A DNA stretch of 64,000 nt from CAMYOC01 sp963704875 (GTDB taxonomy: Bacteria; Pseudomonadota; Gammaproteobacteria; Steroidobacterales; XN24): NCBI GenBank assembly GCA_963704875.1, contig CAVPIA010000007.1:1-64000 (forward strand), read 5' to 3'. Below, one piece after another: positions 53,801 through 62,353 of the stretch; position 1 is the first letter of the stretch; each line of letters begins with the position of its first letter. The notes beneath the pieces were generated by a model. That model was not told the DNA's origin and did not search any database. It saw nothing but the letters and a program-made list of their open reading frames with translations. The position numbers and the translations under genes were made by a program.

Positions 53801-54846
53801 CGATCCTGTTCGGCGGCAGACAGACGCGCAAACAGCGGCAGCACGTCGACACCTTTCGGATGATGGCGGCGCAGCGCATCCGCGGTCTCACGGATATCCC
53901 GTTCACCGGCCAGAAATACCAGTACGTCGCCGCGGCCTGGCTGTGCGCACAATTCATCGACCGCATCGAGGATGCCGGTGACCTGATCGCGACCATCCTC
54001 GTCGTCTTCGCTGACCAGCGGGCGGTAACGGGTCTCTACTGGCCAGGTCCTGCCCGACACTTCAATGACCGGGGCATCATCAAAGTGAGCAGAGAAGCGA
54101 CCCGGATCGATCGTTGCTGAGGTGATGATCAGCTTAAGTTCCGGTCGGCGCGGCAGCAGCCTTTTGAAGTAGCCAAGCAGGAAATCGATATTCAGGCTGC
54201 GTTCGTGGGCTTCATCGATGATCAGCGTGTCATAGTGACGCAGCCACCGATCCTTCTGAATCTCAGCCAGGAGTATCCCGTCCGTCATCAGCTTCAGGCG
54301 ACAATCCGGTCCGGTACGATCCGCGAATCGGATCTTGTAACCCACCCGTTCGCCGAGCGGCTCACCGAGTTCGCTTGCGATACGCGCTGCAGTCGCACGC
54401 GCAGCGATCCGGCGTGGCTGAGTATGGCCGATCAGGCCCTGAACCCCGCGACCGATCTGCAGACATATCTTGGGCAACTGCGTGCTCTTGCCTGAACCCG
54501 TCTCCCCGCACAGGATCAGGACCTGGTTCGCATCGATCGCGCTGGCGATCTCTTCACGTCGTTCACTGATCGGCAGTGCTGCCGGGAAATCTATCAGCGG
54601 CAGGCTTTGGGCCCGTGCGCTGGCACGTTCAGCCGACGCGGTGATAGCAATTTCCAGGTCCTGTAGCCGGCTGCTATCACTGCTATCACTGCTATCAGCG
54701 TCGCCCCGGTGGTCTGGCCTTCGCCCCCGGTTGCGCTCCCGTTTGCTCTCCCGGGCCAGGCGTCGACGCAGACCCGGCTGGTCGACATACATGGCCTCGT
54801 CGAGCAGGCTTTGCAGGTCGCGTAGTGTCGCGTCGGGCTGTGTCAC
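50899..54846 (-). CDS. hrpA: ATP-dependent RNA helicase HrpA
   Basis: A 1315-residue DEAH-box helicase of the HrpA type, the family's usual length. GETGSGKSTQLPK (motif I), DEAH in LIIDEAHERSLN (motif II), SAT in ITSATID, and the later TNIAETSLT and QRQGRCGRERDG are present; the long C-terminal half has the HrpA-specific region ending HQ/RWQ-type MVEECRVSLFAQTLG. It unwinds RNA, and in E. coli helps rescue stalled ribosomes. GTG start. Near the N-terminus a nine-base tandem repeat makes a DSS DSS DSS tract. Confidence 0.96.
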   Translation of the reverse strand: MTQPDATLRDLQSLLDEAMYVDQPGLRRRLARESKRERNRGRRPDHRGDADSSDSSDSSRLQDLEIAITASAERASARAQSLPLIDFPAALPISERREEIASAIDANQVLILCGETGSGKSTQLPKICLQIGRGVQGLIGHTQPRRIAARATAARIASELGEPLGERVGYKIRFADRTGPDCRLKLMTDGILLAEIQKDRWLRHYDTLIIDEAHERSLNIDFLLGYFKRLLPRRPELKLIITSATIDPGRFSAHFDDAPVIEVSGRTWPVETRYRPLVSEDDEDGRDQVTGILDAVDELCAQPGRGDVLVFLAGERDIRETADALRRHHPKGVDVLPLFARLSAAEQDRVFHSGGARRVVLATNIAETSLTVPGIRFVVDPGRARISRYSYRSKIQRLQIEAISRASADQRQGRCGRERDGICIRLYSDMDYDGRPAFTDPEVLRTNLASVILQMETLGLGHIEDFPFLDSPDPRFVRDGYRLLRELGAADEEGGITEIGRRVARLPVDPRLGRILLAAGETDCLTEVLAIVSMLSIQDPRERPLEHAAAADERHACWQVEGSDFLSIYKLWVDYLEQRHHQSVSKQRRWCKENFLSFLRMREWYDVHQQLLQQLAQMGLRPGRRIASADEVHRALLSGFLGHIGRRDEDGHYRGPRDSAFLVGRGSVMNQAKAPWVMAASLVQTSRVFARTVAGITPDWIESVAAHLVKRQYDDPRWAPKRGQVTASETVSLYGLVLASGRRVDYSRIDPEAARRIFLEDGLADMEQSIQAPFATHNRTLLASLEDMEARVRRRDLIADPARIAAFFDRRVPADICSLRDFQAWRKKAEKSDPRCLFMELDDLLASDLPRLDPDSFPDALQIEGNTMALSYTYDPAADDDGVTVMVPRDLLGMLSEADLEWLVPGLLQEKVVALVRGLPKAIRRRLVPVPATVDSCMPVLDASAGKRLLPCLAQALQRAAGAPVPEQALESVSLPDYLRCNVRVMDTDGSVLGEGRDLAALRDRLAPAGPVARPAAAARSDTRTQLDWKFDTLPRTACVAQDGHERNLFPALHDEGDGVSLAYFAAEDEARAEHRDGVLRLLRLQAGREEKYLRREFAKNKVLNLTPDLGSGGGDLSSDLVHVAALKAFLEDSKQTPRDEDGFRRLLATGLPGFVPAGTALADLVAAILQHWRKARLRIDELPDTAATAYAAEDLRYQLGGLVYPGFLLDTPTEWLGQCPRFLQAVHLRLDKLAAGDARDVALTNSLAPFQARLRERLQQTNSIRQLPSLTLYRWMVEECRVSLFAQTLGTSIKISPQRLERQWEKVIAESRPR
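54674..54700. repeat. 9-base tandem repeat in hrpA
   Basis: Two copies of CTATCACTG and a variant CTATCAGCG lie in tandem, encoding the Asp-Ser-Ser repeats of a disordered N-terminal stretch. Copy change keeps the frame. Confidence 0.7.
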
Positions 54847-54879
54847 TTCAGCTTCAGAGACCTGAACTCGAGTGTCTCA

Positions 54880-55689
54880 TCACTCGTCCGCCTTGACTGC
54901 CTGCCATAGCGATTCGAGCTCCGCGAGATCGGTATCGTCAAGCGTGCGCCCGGTCTTGTGCAGGCGATCCTCCATCTGTCGGAACCGGCGCTCGAATTTC
55001 GCATTGCCAACATTCAGCGCGCGCTCGGGATCAATGCCCTGGTGGCGGCACAGATTGACGACACAGAACATCAGATCACCGATTTCCTCCTCCAATTCCG
55101 CACCAGCCGCTGGTGCTGTCCCGGGCAGTGTTGCGGAACCGGATCCCAGCTCTGCTTCAATCTCCGAGATCTCTTCGCGCAGCTTGGCCAACACGCCATT
55201 TGTGTCCGGCCAGTCAAACCCAACCCGCGCTGCGCGCTTGCCTAACTTGCGGGCACGCAGCAGCGCCGGGATACCGCGCGTTATACCCGCGAGCTGGCTC
55301 GGGTCGCTGTCCTCGTCAGCGCGTTCCGCAGCCTTGAGCGCCTCCCAGGCACGGGATTGATCGGCCGCATCTGCTACCTGTGCATCGCCAAACACATGCG
55401 GATGTCGACGGATCATCTTCTCGCAAATGCTGTCCACGACATCTGCGAACGTGAAGGCGCCGGATTCTTCCGCCATACGGGCGTGATAGACCACTTGCAA
55501 CAACAGATCGCCCAGTTCATCCCGCAGGTCGCCGAGATCCTCGCGGGCAATCGCATCCGCCACCTCATAGGCCTCTTCAATGGTGTAGGGCGCGATGCTG
55601 TCGAAAGTCTGTTCGATATCCCAGGGGCAGCCATCGACCGGATCCCGCAAACGCGCCATCACCTCGATTAACCGCTGGATATCGCTCAA
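54880..55689 (-). CDS. mazG: Nucleoside triphosphate pyrophosphohydrolase MazG
   Basis: A 269-residue house-cleaning enzyme with two MazG domains. The first has CPWDIEQTFDSIAPYTIEEAYEVADAI and LGDLLLQVVYHA, the second ELEEEIGDLMFCVVNLCRHQGIDPE and the C-terminal RRFRQMEDRLHKTGR. These EExxE and ExxD motifs bind Mg. The start is TTG, overlapping the stop of the Nudix gene. Upstream (55686) the Nudix gene and fumC complete the operon. Confidence 0.95.
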   Translation of the reverse strand: MSDIQRLIEVMARLRDPVDGCPWDIEQTFDSIAPYTIEEAYEVADAIAREDLGDLRDELGDLLLQVVYHARMAEESGAFTFADVVDSICEKMIRRHPHVFGDAQVADAADQSRAWEALKAAERADEDSDPSQLAGITRGIPALLRARKLGKRAARVGFDWPDTNGVLAKLREEISEIEAELGSGSATLPGTAPAAGAELEEEIGDLMFCVVNLCRHQGIDPERALNVGNAKFERRFRQMEDRLHKTGRTLDDTDLAELESLWQAVKADE

Positions 55690-56336
55690 GACCGGGTTTC
55701 CTCATACAGAAGCCGACGCAAGCTGATCAGCATGCCGGCCGTTGCACCCCAGATATTGTATTCGCCATAGGGAATCTCGAAATATGGCAAGCGCATGCCG
55801 AGAAAACGGCTGTGCCGCTGCTGTGCGCGCTTGCTGTCGAGTACATAGTCCAATGGCACTTCAAACGCTTCTGCCACTTCGGTCGCGTCCAGCTTGAGAT
55901 CAAAACCCGGTTGAACCATCGCCACCACCGGGGTCACGCTGTAACCGGTGATCGTAAGGTAGTTGTCGAGGTAGCCGATCACCTCGATTCGGCCTGCAGA
56001 CAAACCGACCTCTTCGTGGGTCTCGCGCAGCGCTGCGGCGGCAGGCCCGGCGTCGGTGCTCTCCAGGCGCCCACCCGGAAAGCTGATCTGTCCCGGATGG
56101 TGTTTAAGATCCTCCGCCCGACGCGTCAGTAGCAGTGACAAACCCCCGGGCCGATCGATAATCGGTACCAGCACTGCGGCGGGGATCAGACGTTTGATCC
56201 GGAAACGACGCATCAGCCCCGGCAAGTCGCCACCACCGGGAACCGTGATACGGTCAACCGGCTGCGGCTGACTTCCCGCCAGCCTTGAACGAATCAGCGC
56301 TTTGAAGTCGCTTTGAACGTCGTCAGCCAAAGACAC
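55686..56336 (-). CDS. CoA pyrophosphatase-type Nudix hydrolase
   Basis: A 216-residue Nudix hydrolase. The Nudix box GGRLESTDAGPAAAALRETHEEVGL is complete, and LLTRRAEDLKHHPGQISFPGG before it is the CoA-pyrophosphatase (NudL/YeaB) signature. It probably splits CoA or related dinucleotides. The GTG start shares its G with the fumC stop codon (TAGTG), so it is tightly coupled to fumC; its stop overlaps mazG. Confidence 0.92.
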   Translation of the reverse strand: MSLADDVQSDFKALIRSRLAGSQPQPVDRITVPGGGDLPGLMRRFRIKRLIPAAVLVPIIDRPGGLSLLLTRRAEDLKHHPGQISFPGGRLESTDAGPAAAALRETHEEVGLSAGRIEVIGYLDNYLTITGYSVTPVVAMVQPGFDLKLDATEVAEAFEVPLDYVLDSKRAQQRHSRFLGMRLPYFEIPYGEYNIWGATAGMLISLRRLLYEETRS

Positions 56337-57724
56337 TATTTGTGAATACCGCCACGGGTCAGCGCCGCGGGGTCAAGCAAACGGGCAAGGTCATCATCGC
56401 TGAGATCCGTCATCTCCTTTGCGACCTCGCGAATCGGCCGCCCTTCGGCATAGGCACGTTTGGCTGTCGCGGCCCCCAGTTCATAGCCGATCACCGGGTT
56501 TAACGCAGTCACCAGGATCGGATTCCGATCCAGTGCTTCCTGCAAACGAGCCTCCTTGACCGCGAAGCCCTCAATCGCGCTATCCGCCAGCAGGCGCGAG
56601 GCCGCGGCGAGGATCTCGATGCTTTGCAGCAGATTGTAGGCGATGACCGGCAGCATCACGTTGAGCTGGAAATTGCCAGACTGACCCGCGATGGTAATGG
56701 TTGTGTCATTGCCGATGACCTGGGCGGCAACCATGGCCGCGGCCTCCGGGATCACCGGGTTCACTTTGCCGGGCATGATACTGCTGCCGGGCTGCAATGC
56801 CGGTAGCGCGATTTCGCCCAGTCCCGCCAGCGGTCCGCTGTTCATCCAGCGCAGGTCATTGGCGATCTTCATCATGCTGACGGCGACCGTCTTCAGCTGA
56901 CCGGAGACCTCAACCGCGGCATCCTGACTGCTCAGGCTCTCAAAGTAGTTGCTGTTTGGGGAAAAACCAATCCCGGTTCGGGCGCCGAGTTGATCAGCGA
57001 AACGCTGGCCGAACTCGGCGTGGGCGTTGATCCCCGTACCCACCGCCGTGCCGCCCTGGGCAAGCTGGCTGATGCGCGGAAGCGTCGCCTCAAGCCGGGC
57101 GATGCCGCTGCGGATCTGCGCCGCCCAACCGCCCAATTCCTGGCCCAGAGTTATCGGCATCGCATCCATCAGATGGGTACGCCCGGTTTTGACGATTTCT
57201 GCACAGGCCGCGGACTTTGTCTCCAGCACGGTTGCCAGATGTTCCAGCGCCGGCAGCAGTACCTGTTTCAGCTCGACGGTTGCGCTGACATGAATTGCCG
57301 TAGGTATAACGTCATTGCTGCTTTGTCCCATGTTGACATGGTCATTGGGATGCACGGCGGAACTTCCATTCGCGCTGGCGAGATGAGCAATAACCTCGTT
57401 CGCATTCATGTTGGTGCTGGTTCCCGAACCGGTCTGGAACACATCGATCGGAAAATGCTCGTCGTAGCGTCCGTCGATCACCTGATCCGCGGCCGCCTGA
57501 ATTGCGCTGCTGGTTTCTTCGTCGAGCAGCCCCAGATCAAGATTGGCCCTGGCCGCGGCCCACTTCACCAGGCCGACGGCACGGATAAAACCACGCGGCA
57601 TCCGCAGTCCACTGACCGGGAAGTTGTTAACCGCGCGTTGTGTTTGCGCACCCCACAATGCCTCTGCCGGGACCCGCAACTCTCCCATGCTGTCGCGCTC
57701 AATTCGAAACTTGTCATCGCCCAT
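56336..57724 (-). CDS. fumC: Fumarate hydratase class II
   Basis: A 462-residue iron-independent fumarase (fumarate plus water to malate). The signature GSSIMPGKVNPVIPEA is present, and GSGTSTNMNANEVI, the catalytic HPNDHVNMGQSSND and TGRTHLMDAMPITLGQE are intact. The ATG at 57724 with GGGAG upstream is preferred; the longer frame reaches into a 12-base repeat region and would add unnatural residues (FRVIWRIIW...). First gene of a fumC-Nudix-mazG unit, divergent from purB. Confidence 0.96.
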   Translation of the reverse strand: MGDDKFRIERDSMGELRVPAEALWGAQTQRAVNNFPVSGLRMPRGFIRAVGLVKWAAARANLDLGLLDEETSSAIQAAADQVIDGRYDEHFPIDVFQTGSGTSTNMNANEVIAHLASANGSSAVHPNDHVNMGQSSNDVIPTAIHVSATVELKQVLLPALEHLATVLETKSAACAEIVKTGRTHLMDAMPITLGQELGGWAAQIRSGIARLEATLPRISQLAQGGTAVGTGINAHAEFGQRFADQLGARTGIGFSPNSNYFESLSSQDAAVEVSGQLKTVAVSMMKIANDLRWMNSGPLAGLGEIALPALQPGSSIMPGKVNPVIPEAAAMVAAQVIGNDTTITIAGQSGNFQLNVMLPVIAYNLLQSIEILAAASRLLADSAIEGFAVKEARLQEALDRNPILVTALNPVIGYELGAATAKRAYAEGRPIREVAKEMTDLSDDDLARLLDPAALTRGGIHK

Positions 57725-57739
57725 GAAGAAACTCCCGAA

Positions 57740-57774
57740 GCGCCATATAACGTGCCAGATAATGCGCCAGATAA
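57740..57774. repeat. 12-base tandem repeat upstream of fumC
   Basis: The units CGTGCCAGATAA and TGCGCCAGATAA lie side by side, preceded by the incomplete unit GCGCCATATAA. The array sits about 16-50 bases before the fumC start and might touch its promoter or leader. Confidence 0.6.
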
Positions 57775-57904
57775 CGCGAAACAAAACCGGTCATATCGAG
57801 TCCCTTGTCCAACCGCTACAGCGGTCCGATCCGGGGCCAGAGATGATGCCGGGCCGAGACCGTGTCAAGGCCGTTTCGAGGCTGTATCGGCTAGGCCCAG
57901 GTCC

Positions 57905-57940
57905 GATGCCTGCTCCGATGCCTGCTCCGATGCCTGCTCC
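57905..57940. repeat. 12-base perfect tandem repeat between fumC and purB
   Basis: Three perfect copies of GATGCCTGCTCC (57905-57916, 57917-57928, 57929-57940), followed by a partial one. It lies in the divergent intergenic region, about 80 bases before purB. Too short and spacer-free to be a CRISPR. Confidence 0.85.
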
Positions 57941-58020
57941 GATGAATGGGCCCACGAGAACCGCTGGCCGGCACATCTGATGTATCATTCCGAATCCTAT
58001 CATTTTTGCTTCCTACCGGC

Positions 58021-59409
58021 ATGGATCAGAGCACGCTCAACGCAACACTTACGGCCATCTCGCCAGTCGACGGACGTTACGCCGCAAAGGCCACCAGGCT
58101 GCGCCCGATATTCAGCGAATATGGGCTGATTCGCTTTCGGGTCAGGGTAGAACTTGAGTGGTTGCAGGCGCTTGTTGCCGAGCCGGCAATCGGACTCCCG
58201 CCGCTTTCATCTGCCGCGATTGCAGTTGTTGACCGACTGTCGAATGAATTTTCCGAATCCGATGCGGCAGAGGTCAAAAAGATCGAGGCCGGTACCAATC
58301 ACGATGTCAAAGCGGTTGAGTATTTCATCAAGCAGCAGCTCCGCGAGGCCGGGGCCGAGGAGCGTCTGCTGGAATACACGCATTTCGCCTGTACCTCGGA
58401 GGACATCAACAACCTCTCCTATGCTTTGATGCTGGCCGAAGCGCGCGAGCAGGTCTTGTTACCGGGGCAGGCGGAGATGATTCGCCGGATGTCCGCACTG
58501 GCAAGAAATTGTGCCGCCATGCCGATGTTGTCGCGGACTCATGGCCAGCCCGCTTCGCCGACCACGCTGGGCAAGGAATTCGCCAACGTCTGCTGGCGTT
58601 TGTTCCGACAGCGGGAGCAGCTCGCCGGGATAGAAATTCTGGGCAAAATGAACGGCGCGGTTGGAAACTACAACGCGCATCTTGCGGCATATCCCGACAT
58701 CGACTGGCCAGCGCTGAGCAGGAAGTTTGTTACCGGCCTGGGATTGGCGTTCAACCCTTTCACCACGCAGATCGAACCGCATGACTGGATCGCTGAATAT
58801 TGTCATGCCCTGCAACGATTCAATACCGTGCTGATTGATCTGTGCAGAGACGTCTGGGGCTATATCGCGTTTGGCTATTTCAAACAGCGCACGGTCGAAG
58901 GCGAGGTCGGCTCATCGACGATGCCGCACAAGGTCAACCCGATAGATTTCGAGAACGCAGAGGGCAACCTTGGACTGGCCAACGCATTGCTAGAACATTT
59001 CGCGGCCAAGTTGCCAATCTCGCGCTGGCAAAGAGATCTGACTGACTCGACGGTACTGCGTAATCTCGGTGTCGCCGTGGCGCATACAAGCATCGCGTTT
59101 GCGTCGCTGGAAAAAGGTCTTGGGAAACTCCAGCCGGAGCCGGAGCGCATGGCCGCGGATCTGGACCAGAATTGGGAAGTCATGGCCGAGCCGGTGCAAA
59201 CCGTGATGCGCCGCTATGGCATAGACAGTCCCTATGAGAAGTTAAAGGCATTTACCCGTGGCCAGCGGGTCGGTGCCGAGGCCATGCGGGAATTTATCGC
59301 GGGTCTGGATTTGCCGGAGAGCGCCAGGGCTGAGCTCCTGGCCCTGTCCCCGGCCAGCTATATCGGCAACGCTGCCGAGCAGGTCGGGGAGCTGCCCCCG
59401 GATCCATGA
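58021..59409 (+). CDS. purB: Adenylosuccinate lyase
   Basis: A 462-residue enzyme of purine synthesis acting on SAICAR and adenylosuccinate. Length and sequence resemble the E. coli type: LTAISPVDGRYAAK at the start, TSEDINNLSYALML, SRTHGQPASPTTLGKE and the lyase signature GSSTMPHKVNPIDFENAEG. The ATG at 58021 is preferred over a longer frame from 57946. It overlaps roxA by four bases. Confidence 0.96.
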   Translation: MDQSTLNATLTAISPVDGRYAAKATRLRPIFSEYGLIRFRVRVELEWLQALVAEPAIGLPPLSSAAIAVVDRLSNEFSESDAAEVKKIEAGTNHDVKAVEYFIKQQLREAGAEERLLEYTHFACTSEDINNLSYALMLAEAREQVLLPGQAEMIRRMSALARNCAAMPMLSRTHGQPASPTTLGKEFANVCWRLFRQREQLAGIEILGKMNGAVGNYNAHLAAYPDIDWPALSRKFVTGLGLAFNPFTTQIEPHDWIAEYCHALQRFNTVLIDLCRDVWGYIAFGYFKQRTVEGEVGSSTMPHKVNPIDFENAEGNLGLANALLEHFAAKLPISRWQRDLTDSTVLRNLGVAVAHTSIAFASLEKGLGKLQPEPERMAADLDQNWEVMAEPVQTVMRRYGIDSPYEKLKAFTRGQRVGAEAMREFIAGLDLPESARAELLALSPASYIGNAAEQVGELPPDP

Positions 59410-60569
59410 TCCACTGGCCCGACGGGCTGGACGCCGATCGGTTCCTGGCAGATTTCTGGCAGCGGCAGGCCCTGTTTATGCCGGCGGCATTCAATCCCTG
59501 GATCTGTCCGATATCACCAGAGGAACTTGCCGGTCTCGCCTGCGAGCCCGATGCGGAATCCCGGATTGTGGCTGGCGACGAACATTCGGGCTGGCGTTTG
59601 CGCAATGGTCCGTTTGAGGAATCCGATTTCCTTTCAGCCGCGGATACAGGATGGACCTTGCTGGTGCAGGATGTGGAGAAGCATCTCCCCGAGCTGCGGC
59701 CCGTGTTGACCCCATTCAGATTCCTCCCTGAGTGGCGGATCGACGACCTGATGGTCAGCTATGCCACCCCGGGCGGCAGTGTGGGACCGCATGTGGATGC
59801 CTATGACGTATTCCTGCTTCAGGGGCTCGGCCGCAGAACCTGGCGCCTGGATCCGAACCCGGGCGACCTGGGCCACCGATCTGACTCGACGCTACGTGTC
59901 CTGCAGGATTTCAAACCCGAAACGGAAGTCTCAATGGGGCCGGGCGACCTGCTCTATCTGCCGCCGGGCGTGGCCCACCATGGCGCTGGCGAGGAAGCAT
60001 CGATAACTCTGTCAATCGGCTTTCGCGCGCCATCTGCAGGCGAGCTGCTCAGCGCTGCCGGCGAGTTGCTGGATCGTTATCGACCGGAGCTTCGATACGC
60101 GGACCCGGGGCTTGGCCGCAGCGAATCCCGCGGCGGTCTGATCAGTCAGGCTGCGCTAGGAAGAGGCAAGCGGCTGCTGGATGACGTCTGGCCATTGGAA
60201 CCGATGATCGCAGACGAGGCGCTGGGCCGTTTGGTGACCGGAAGCAAGCCCTGGTTGCGTGCCGGTCAGCCCATCGAGGCCTGCGAAGCCGAGATCATCG
60301 GGGCGCGCCTCGCCGCCGGTGATTGCCTTGAGCGATCCGCATCAGCTCGCTTCGCCTGGGTACGCAGCCACAACAGAGTCCTGCTGTTTGCGGATGGTGA
60401 AAGCTGGCACCTGCAGGACCCGGCCGAGGAGATTGCGGCGCATTTGTGCGACGCGAGAAGATTCGATGCCGGTATGCTGCCGCCCGAGGGTCCGGCCCGG
60501 GACCCGATTCTGGAACTGTTGGCTACGCTGCTCGAACAAGGCAGCGTGGAATGGAAGGAGGATCTGTGA
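59406..60569 (+). CDS. roxA: Ribosomal protein L16 arginine hydroxylase RoxA (YcfD)
   Basis: A 387-residue JmjC/cupin-type Fe(II)/2-oxoglutarate oxygenase. The metal triad is in VGPHVDAYDVF (His and Asp) and GVAHHGAGEEA (His). WRIDDLMVSYATPGGSVG and LYLPPGVAHHG are typical. In E. coli the homologue hydroxylates an arginine of L16. It starts at an ATG overlapping the purB stop (ATGA). E. coli also has the two genes near each other. Confidence 0.92.
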   Translation: MIHWPDGLDADRFLADFWQRQALFMPAAFNPWICPISPEELAGLACEPDAESRIVAGDEHSGWRLRNGPFEESDFLSAADTGWTLLVQDVEKHLPELRPVLTPFRFLPEWRIDDLMVSYATPGGSVGPHVDAYDVFLLQGLGRRTWRLDPNPGDLGHRSDSTLRVLQDFKPETEVSMGPGDLLYLPPGVAHHGAGEEASITLSIGFRAPSAGELLSAAGELLDRYRPELRYADPGLGRSESRGGLISQAALGRGKRLLDDVWPLEPMIADEALGRLVTGSKPWLRAGQPIEACEAEIIGARLAAGDCLERSASARFAWVRSHNRVLLFADGESWHLQDPAEEIAAHLCDARRFDAGMLPPEGPARDPILELLATLLEQGSVEWKEDL

Positions 60570-60587
60570 TGGATAAGGGCCCTGTCG

Positions 60588-61013
60588 ATGAGTGATTTCA
60601 CCGTCCGCACAGCCAGTTGGAGAAACGACGTCAGCGAGATCAAGCGGGTCAGGGAGACGGTTTTTGTCGACGAGCAGGCGGTGCCCGCTGAGCTGGAATG
60701 GGATGGATTAGATGAAATATGCATCCACGCGATCGCGGAAGACTCAAATCGTGACGCAATCGGCACCGGCAGACTCCACCCATCGGGGAAAATCGGACGC
60801 ATGGCAGTTGTTGCCGATTGGCGTGGTCGCGGTGTCGGCGCGGAGATTTTGCAGACACTGATCAGTATCGCCCGCGGTGAAGGCATCGAGGAAGTGTATC
60901 TGCATGGCCAGACCCGGGTGCTGGAGTTTTATGCCCGATACGGTTTCGTTGCTGAAGGCGAAGAATTTGATGAAGCGGATATCCCGCACCGGATGATGAG
61001 ACGAAAGATTTAG
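60588..61013 (+). CDS. GNAT family acetyltransferase (ElaA-like)
   Basis: A 141-residue N-acetyltransferase. The RVRETVFVDEQAVP opening with conserved Phe-Val-x-Glu-Gln, acetyl-CoA loop VADWRGRGVGAEIL, and C-terminal FYARYGFVAEGEEFDEADIPH are the pattern of the YjcF/ElaA group. Substrate unknown. Follows roxA by 18 bases, same operon direction; four bases before the next gene. Confidence 0.9.
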   Translation: MSDFTVRTASWRNDVSEIKRVRETVFVDEQAVPAELEWDGLDEICIHAIAEDSNRDAIGTGRLHPSGKIGRMAVVADWRGRGVGAEILQTLISIARGEGIEEVYLHGQTRVLEFYARYGFVAEGEEFDEADIPHRMMRRKI

Positions 61014-61017
61014 AGAC

Positions 61018-61536
61018 ATGTTGACAGAAGGCCAGAATCTTCAGGAGCAGGTACCTGCGAACACCCGCCGGGTGCTTTCGTCCAAGGACGAAGTGCTAAA
61101 GGCGATGGTCGAGGTTGCCGGCCTGGCCAATCGCAGCATCACCATCATGACGCTGGATCTGGAAGCAAATCTCTACGACCACCCGAAATTTCTCGGTGCG
61201 GTCAAGCATCTTTGCCTGTCGCGCAGCTATGCGCGGATCAGGGTCGTTATCACCAACCCCCGTCGCACCCTTCGTGATTCCAACCGTTTCGTCTACCTGG
61301 GGCGGCGTCTCAGCAGCTTTATCGAGTTCCGGAATATCCACCAGGACTACGCGAGCCATCACGAAGCGTTCATGATCGCGGACGATTCCGCGATCGTATT
61401 CCGTTCCCACGCCGACCGTTGGGATGCGATTGCGGACACCCATGAACCCATCATGTCGCGGCATTATCTGAATATTTTCGATGAGATCTGGGCTGCAAGC
61501 CCCTCCTCTCACGAATTCCGCCATCTGCGCTTGTGA
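61018..61536 (+). CDS. DUF7931-like conserved protein
   Basis: A 172-residue soluble protein found next to GNAT genes in several gammaproteobacteria. The pattern NRSITIMTLDLEANLYDHPKFLGAVKHLCL, VVITNPRRTL and FRSHADRWDAIADTHEP has the rhythm of a degenerate phospholipase-D-like fold (strand, H-x-F loop, SHHEAFMIAD), but there is no HKD motif. Its function is unknown. It starts four bases after the GNAT stop. Confidence 0.75.
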   Translation: MLTEGQNLQEQVPANTRRVLSSKDEVLKAMVEVAGLANRSITIMTLDLEANLYDHPKFLGAVKHLCLSRSYARIRVVITNPRRTLRDSNRFVYLGRRLSSFIEFRNIHQDYASHHEAFMIADDSAIVFRSHADRWDAIADTHEPIMSRHYLNIFDEIWAASPSSHEFRHLRL

Positions 61537-61641
61537 AATGTTGGAAAAATTGAGCTATATGTTATATATGAAACATAAGCTTAGACGGTATTTCTTGAGT
61601 GCTTTCTGGCTTCCTGATCTACGCGCACCCGGACTTGGGCG

Positions 61642-62121
61642 ATGAGTTTCAGACCCGAGATTACCGTCGCTGCACTGACGCAGCGCGGGGACAGGTTTCT
61701 GATGGTCGAGGAACGCGCGTCCGGCCGGATCGTGTTCAACCAGCCCGCGGGACATCTTGAAGACGGGGAATCACTGGCAGAAGCCGTGATCCGTGAGACG
61801 CTGGAGGAAACCGCCTGGCGGGTCGAGCCCGAAGCAGTCACCGGCGTCTACTTGTGGCGCAATCCATCGAACGGAAAGGCATTCTTGCGGGTAGGCTTCG
61901 CAGTGCGTTGCCTGGAACACGATCCCGATCAGATGCTCGATGACGGGATTTTGCGAGCCATGTGGATCAGCCCCGGGGAATTACGCGCAACGCCGGGCAA
62001 ATTGCGCAGCCCGCTGGTGATGAGCTGCATTCACGACTATCTCGCCGGCCGCCGATATCCCCTGGATATGTTGCGCGCGTTACACCTGAATCCGCCGTCG
62101 GACGTAGCTGCCGCGTCCTAG
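61642..62121 (+). CDS. nudJ: Nudix hydrolase NudJ-like
   Basis: A 159-residue Nudix enzyme. The Nudix box runs from about residue 38: AGHLEDGESLAEAVIRETLEETAW. VFNQPAGHLE before the box is the NudJ signature (phosphatase for HMP-PP and nucleotides). It stands about 230 bases before mnmA, the usual neighbour. An AT-rich 100-base stretch upstream could be its promoter. Confidence 0.92.
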   Translation: MSFRPEITVAALTQRGDRFLMVEERASGRIVFNQPAGHLEDGESLAEAVIRETLEETAWRVEPEAVTGVYLWRNPSNGKAFLRVGFAVRCLEHDPDQMLDDGILRAMWISPGELRATPGKLRSPLVMSCIHDYLAGRRYPLDMLRALHLNPPSDVAAAS

Positions 62122-62353
62122 CCAGCCGCATCCTCGCTGTCCGCGAGTTTCGATCTCTACTGACGCGCTGACTATGGCCGGATCATCTTCGATTAATCCT
62201 TGAGGAGTGCGTTGAGCGGCGTGTTTCCTGGCGTGGCCTTCCTGTTCGGGGCCAAAGCGCCAAAATTTCCGGGTTTCCGCTCGTGCCGGGATCCGCGAGT
62301 GACAGCCCGGGCTTGCCTGGCCAGATCCGGCCGGAAGCGAATAAAATCACCTG

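Noticed and set aside
53182..54120. 312-residue plus-strand frame inside hrpA
   Set aside because: Antisense to the helicase core, whose motifs are intact.
57905..57940. CRISPR-like array
   Set aside because: Units are only 12 bases, perfectly adjacent without spacers, and no cas gene is in the window.
56990..58129. 379-residue plus-strand frame
   Set aside because: Antisense to fumC and running through a 12-base repeat; no family resemblance.
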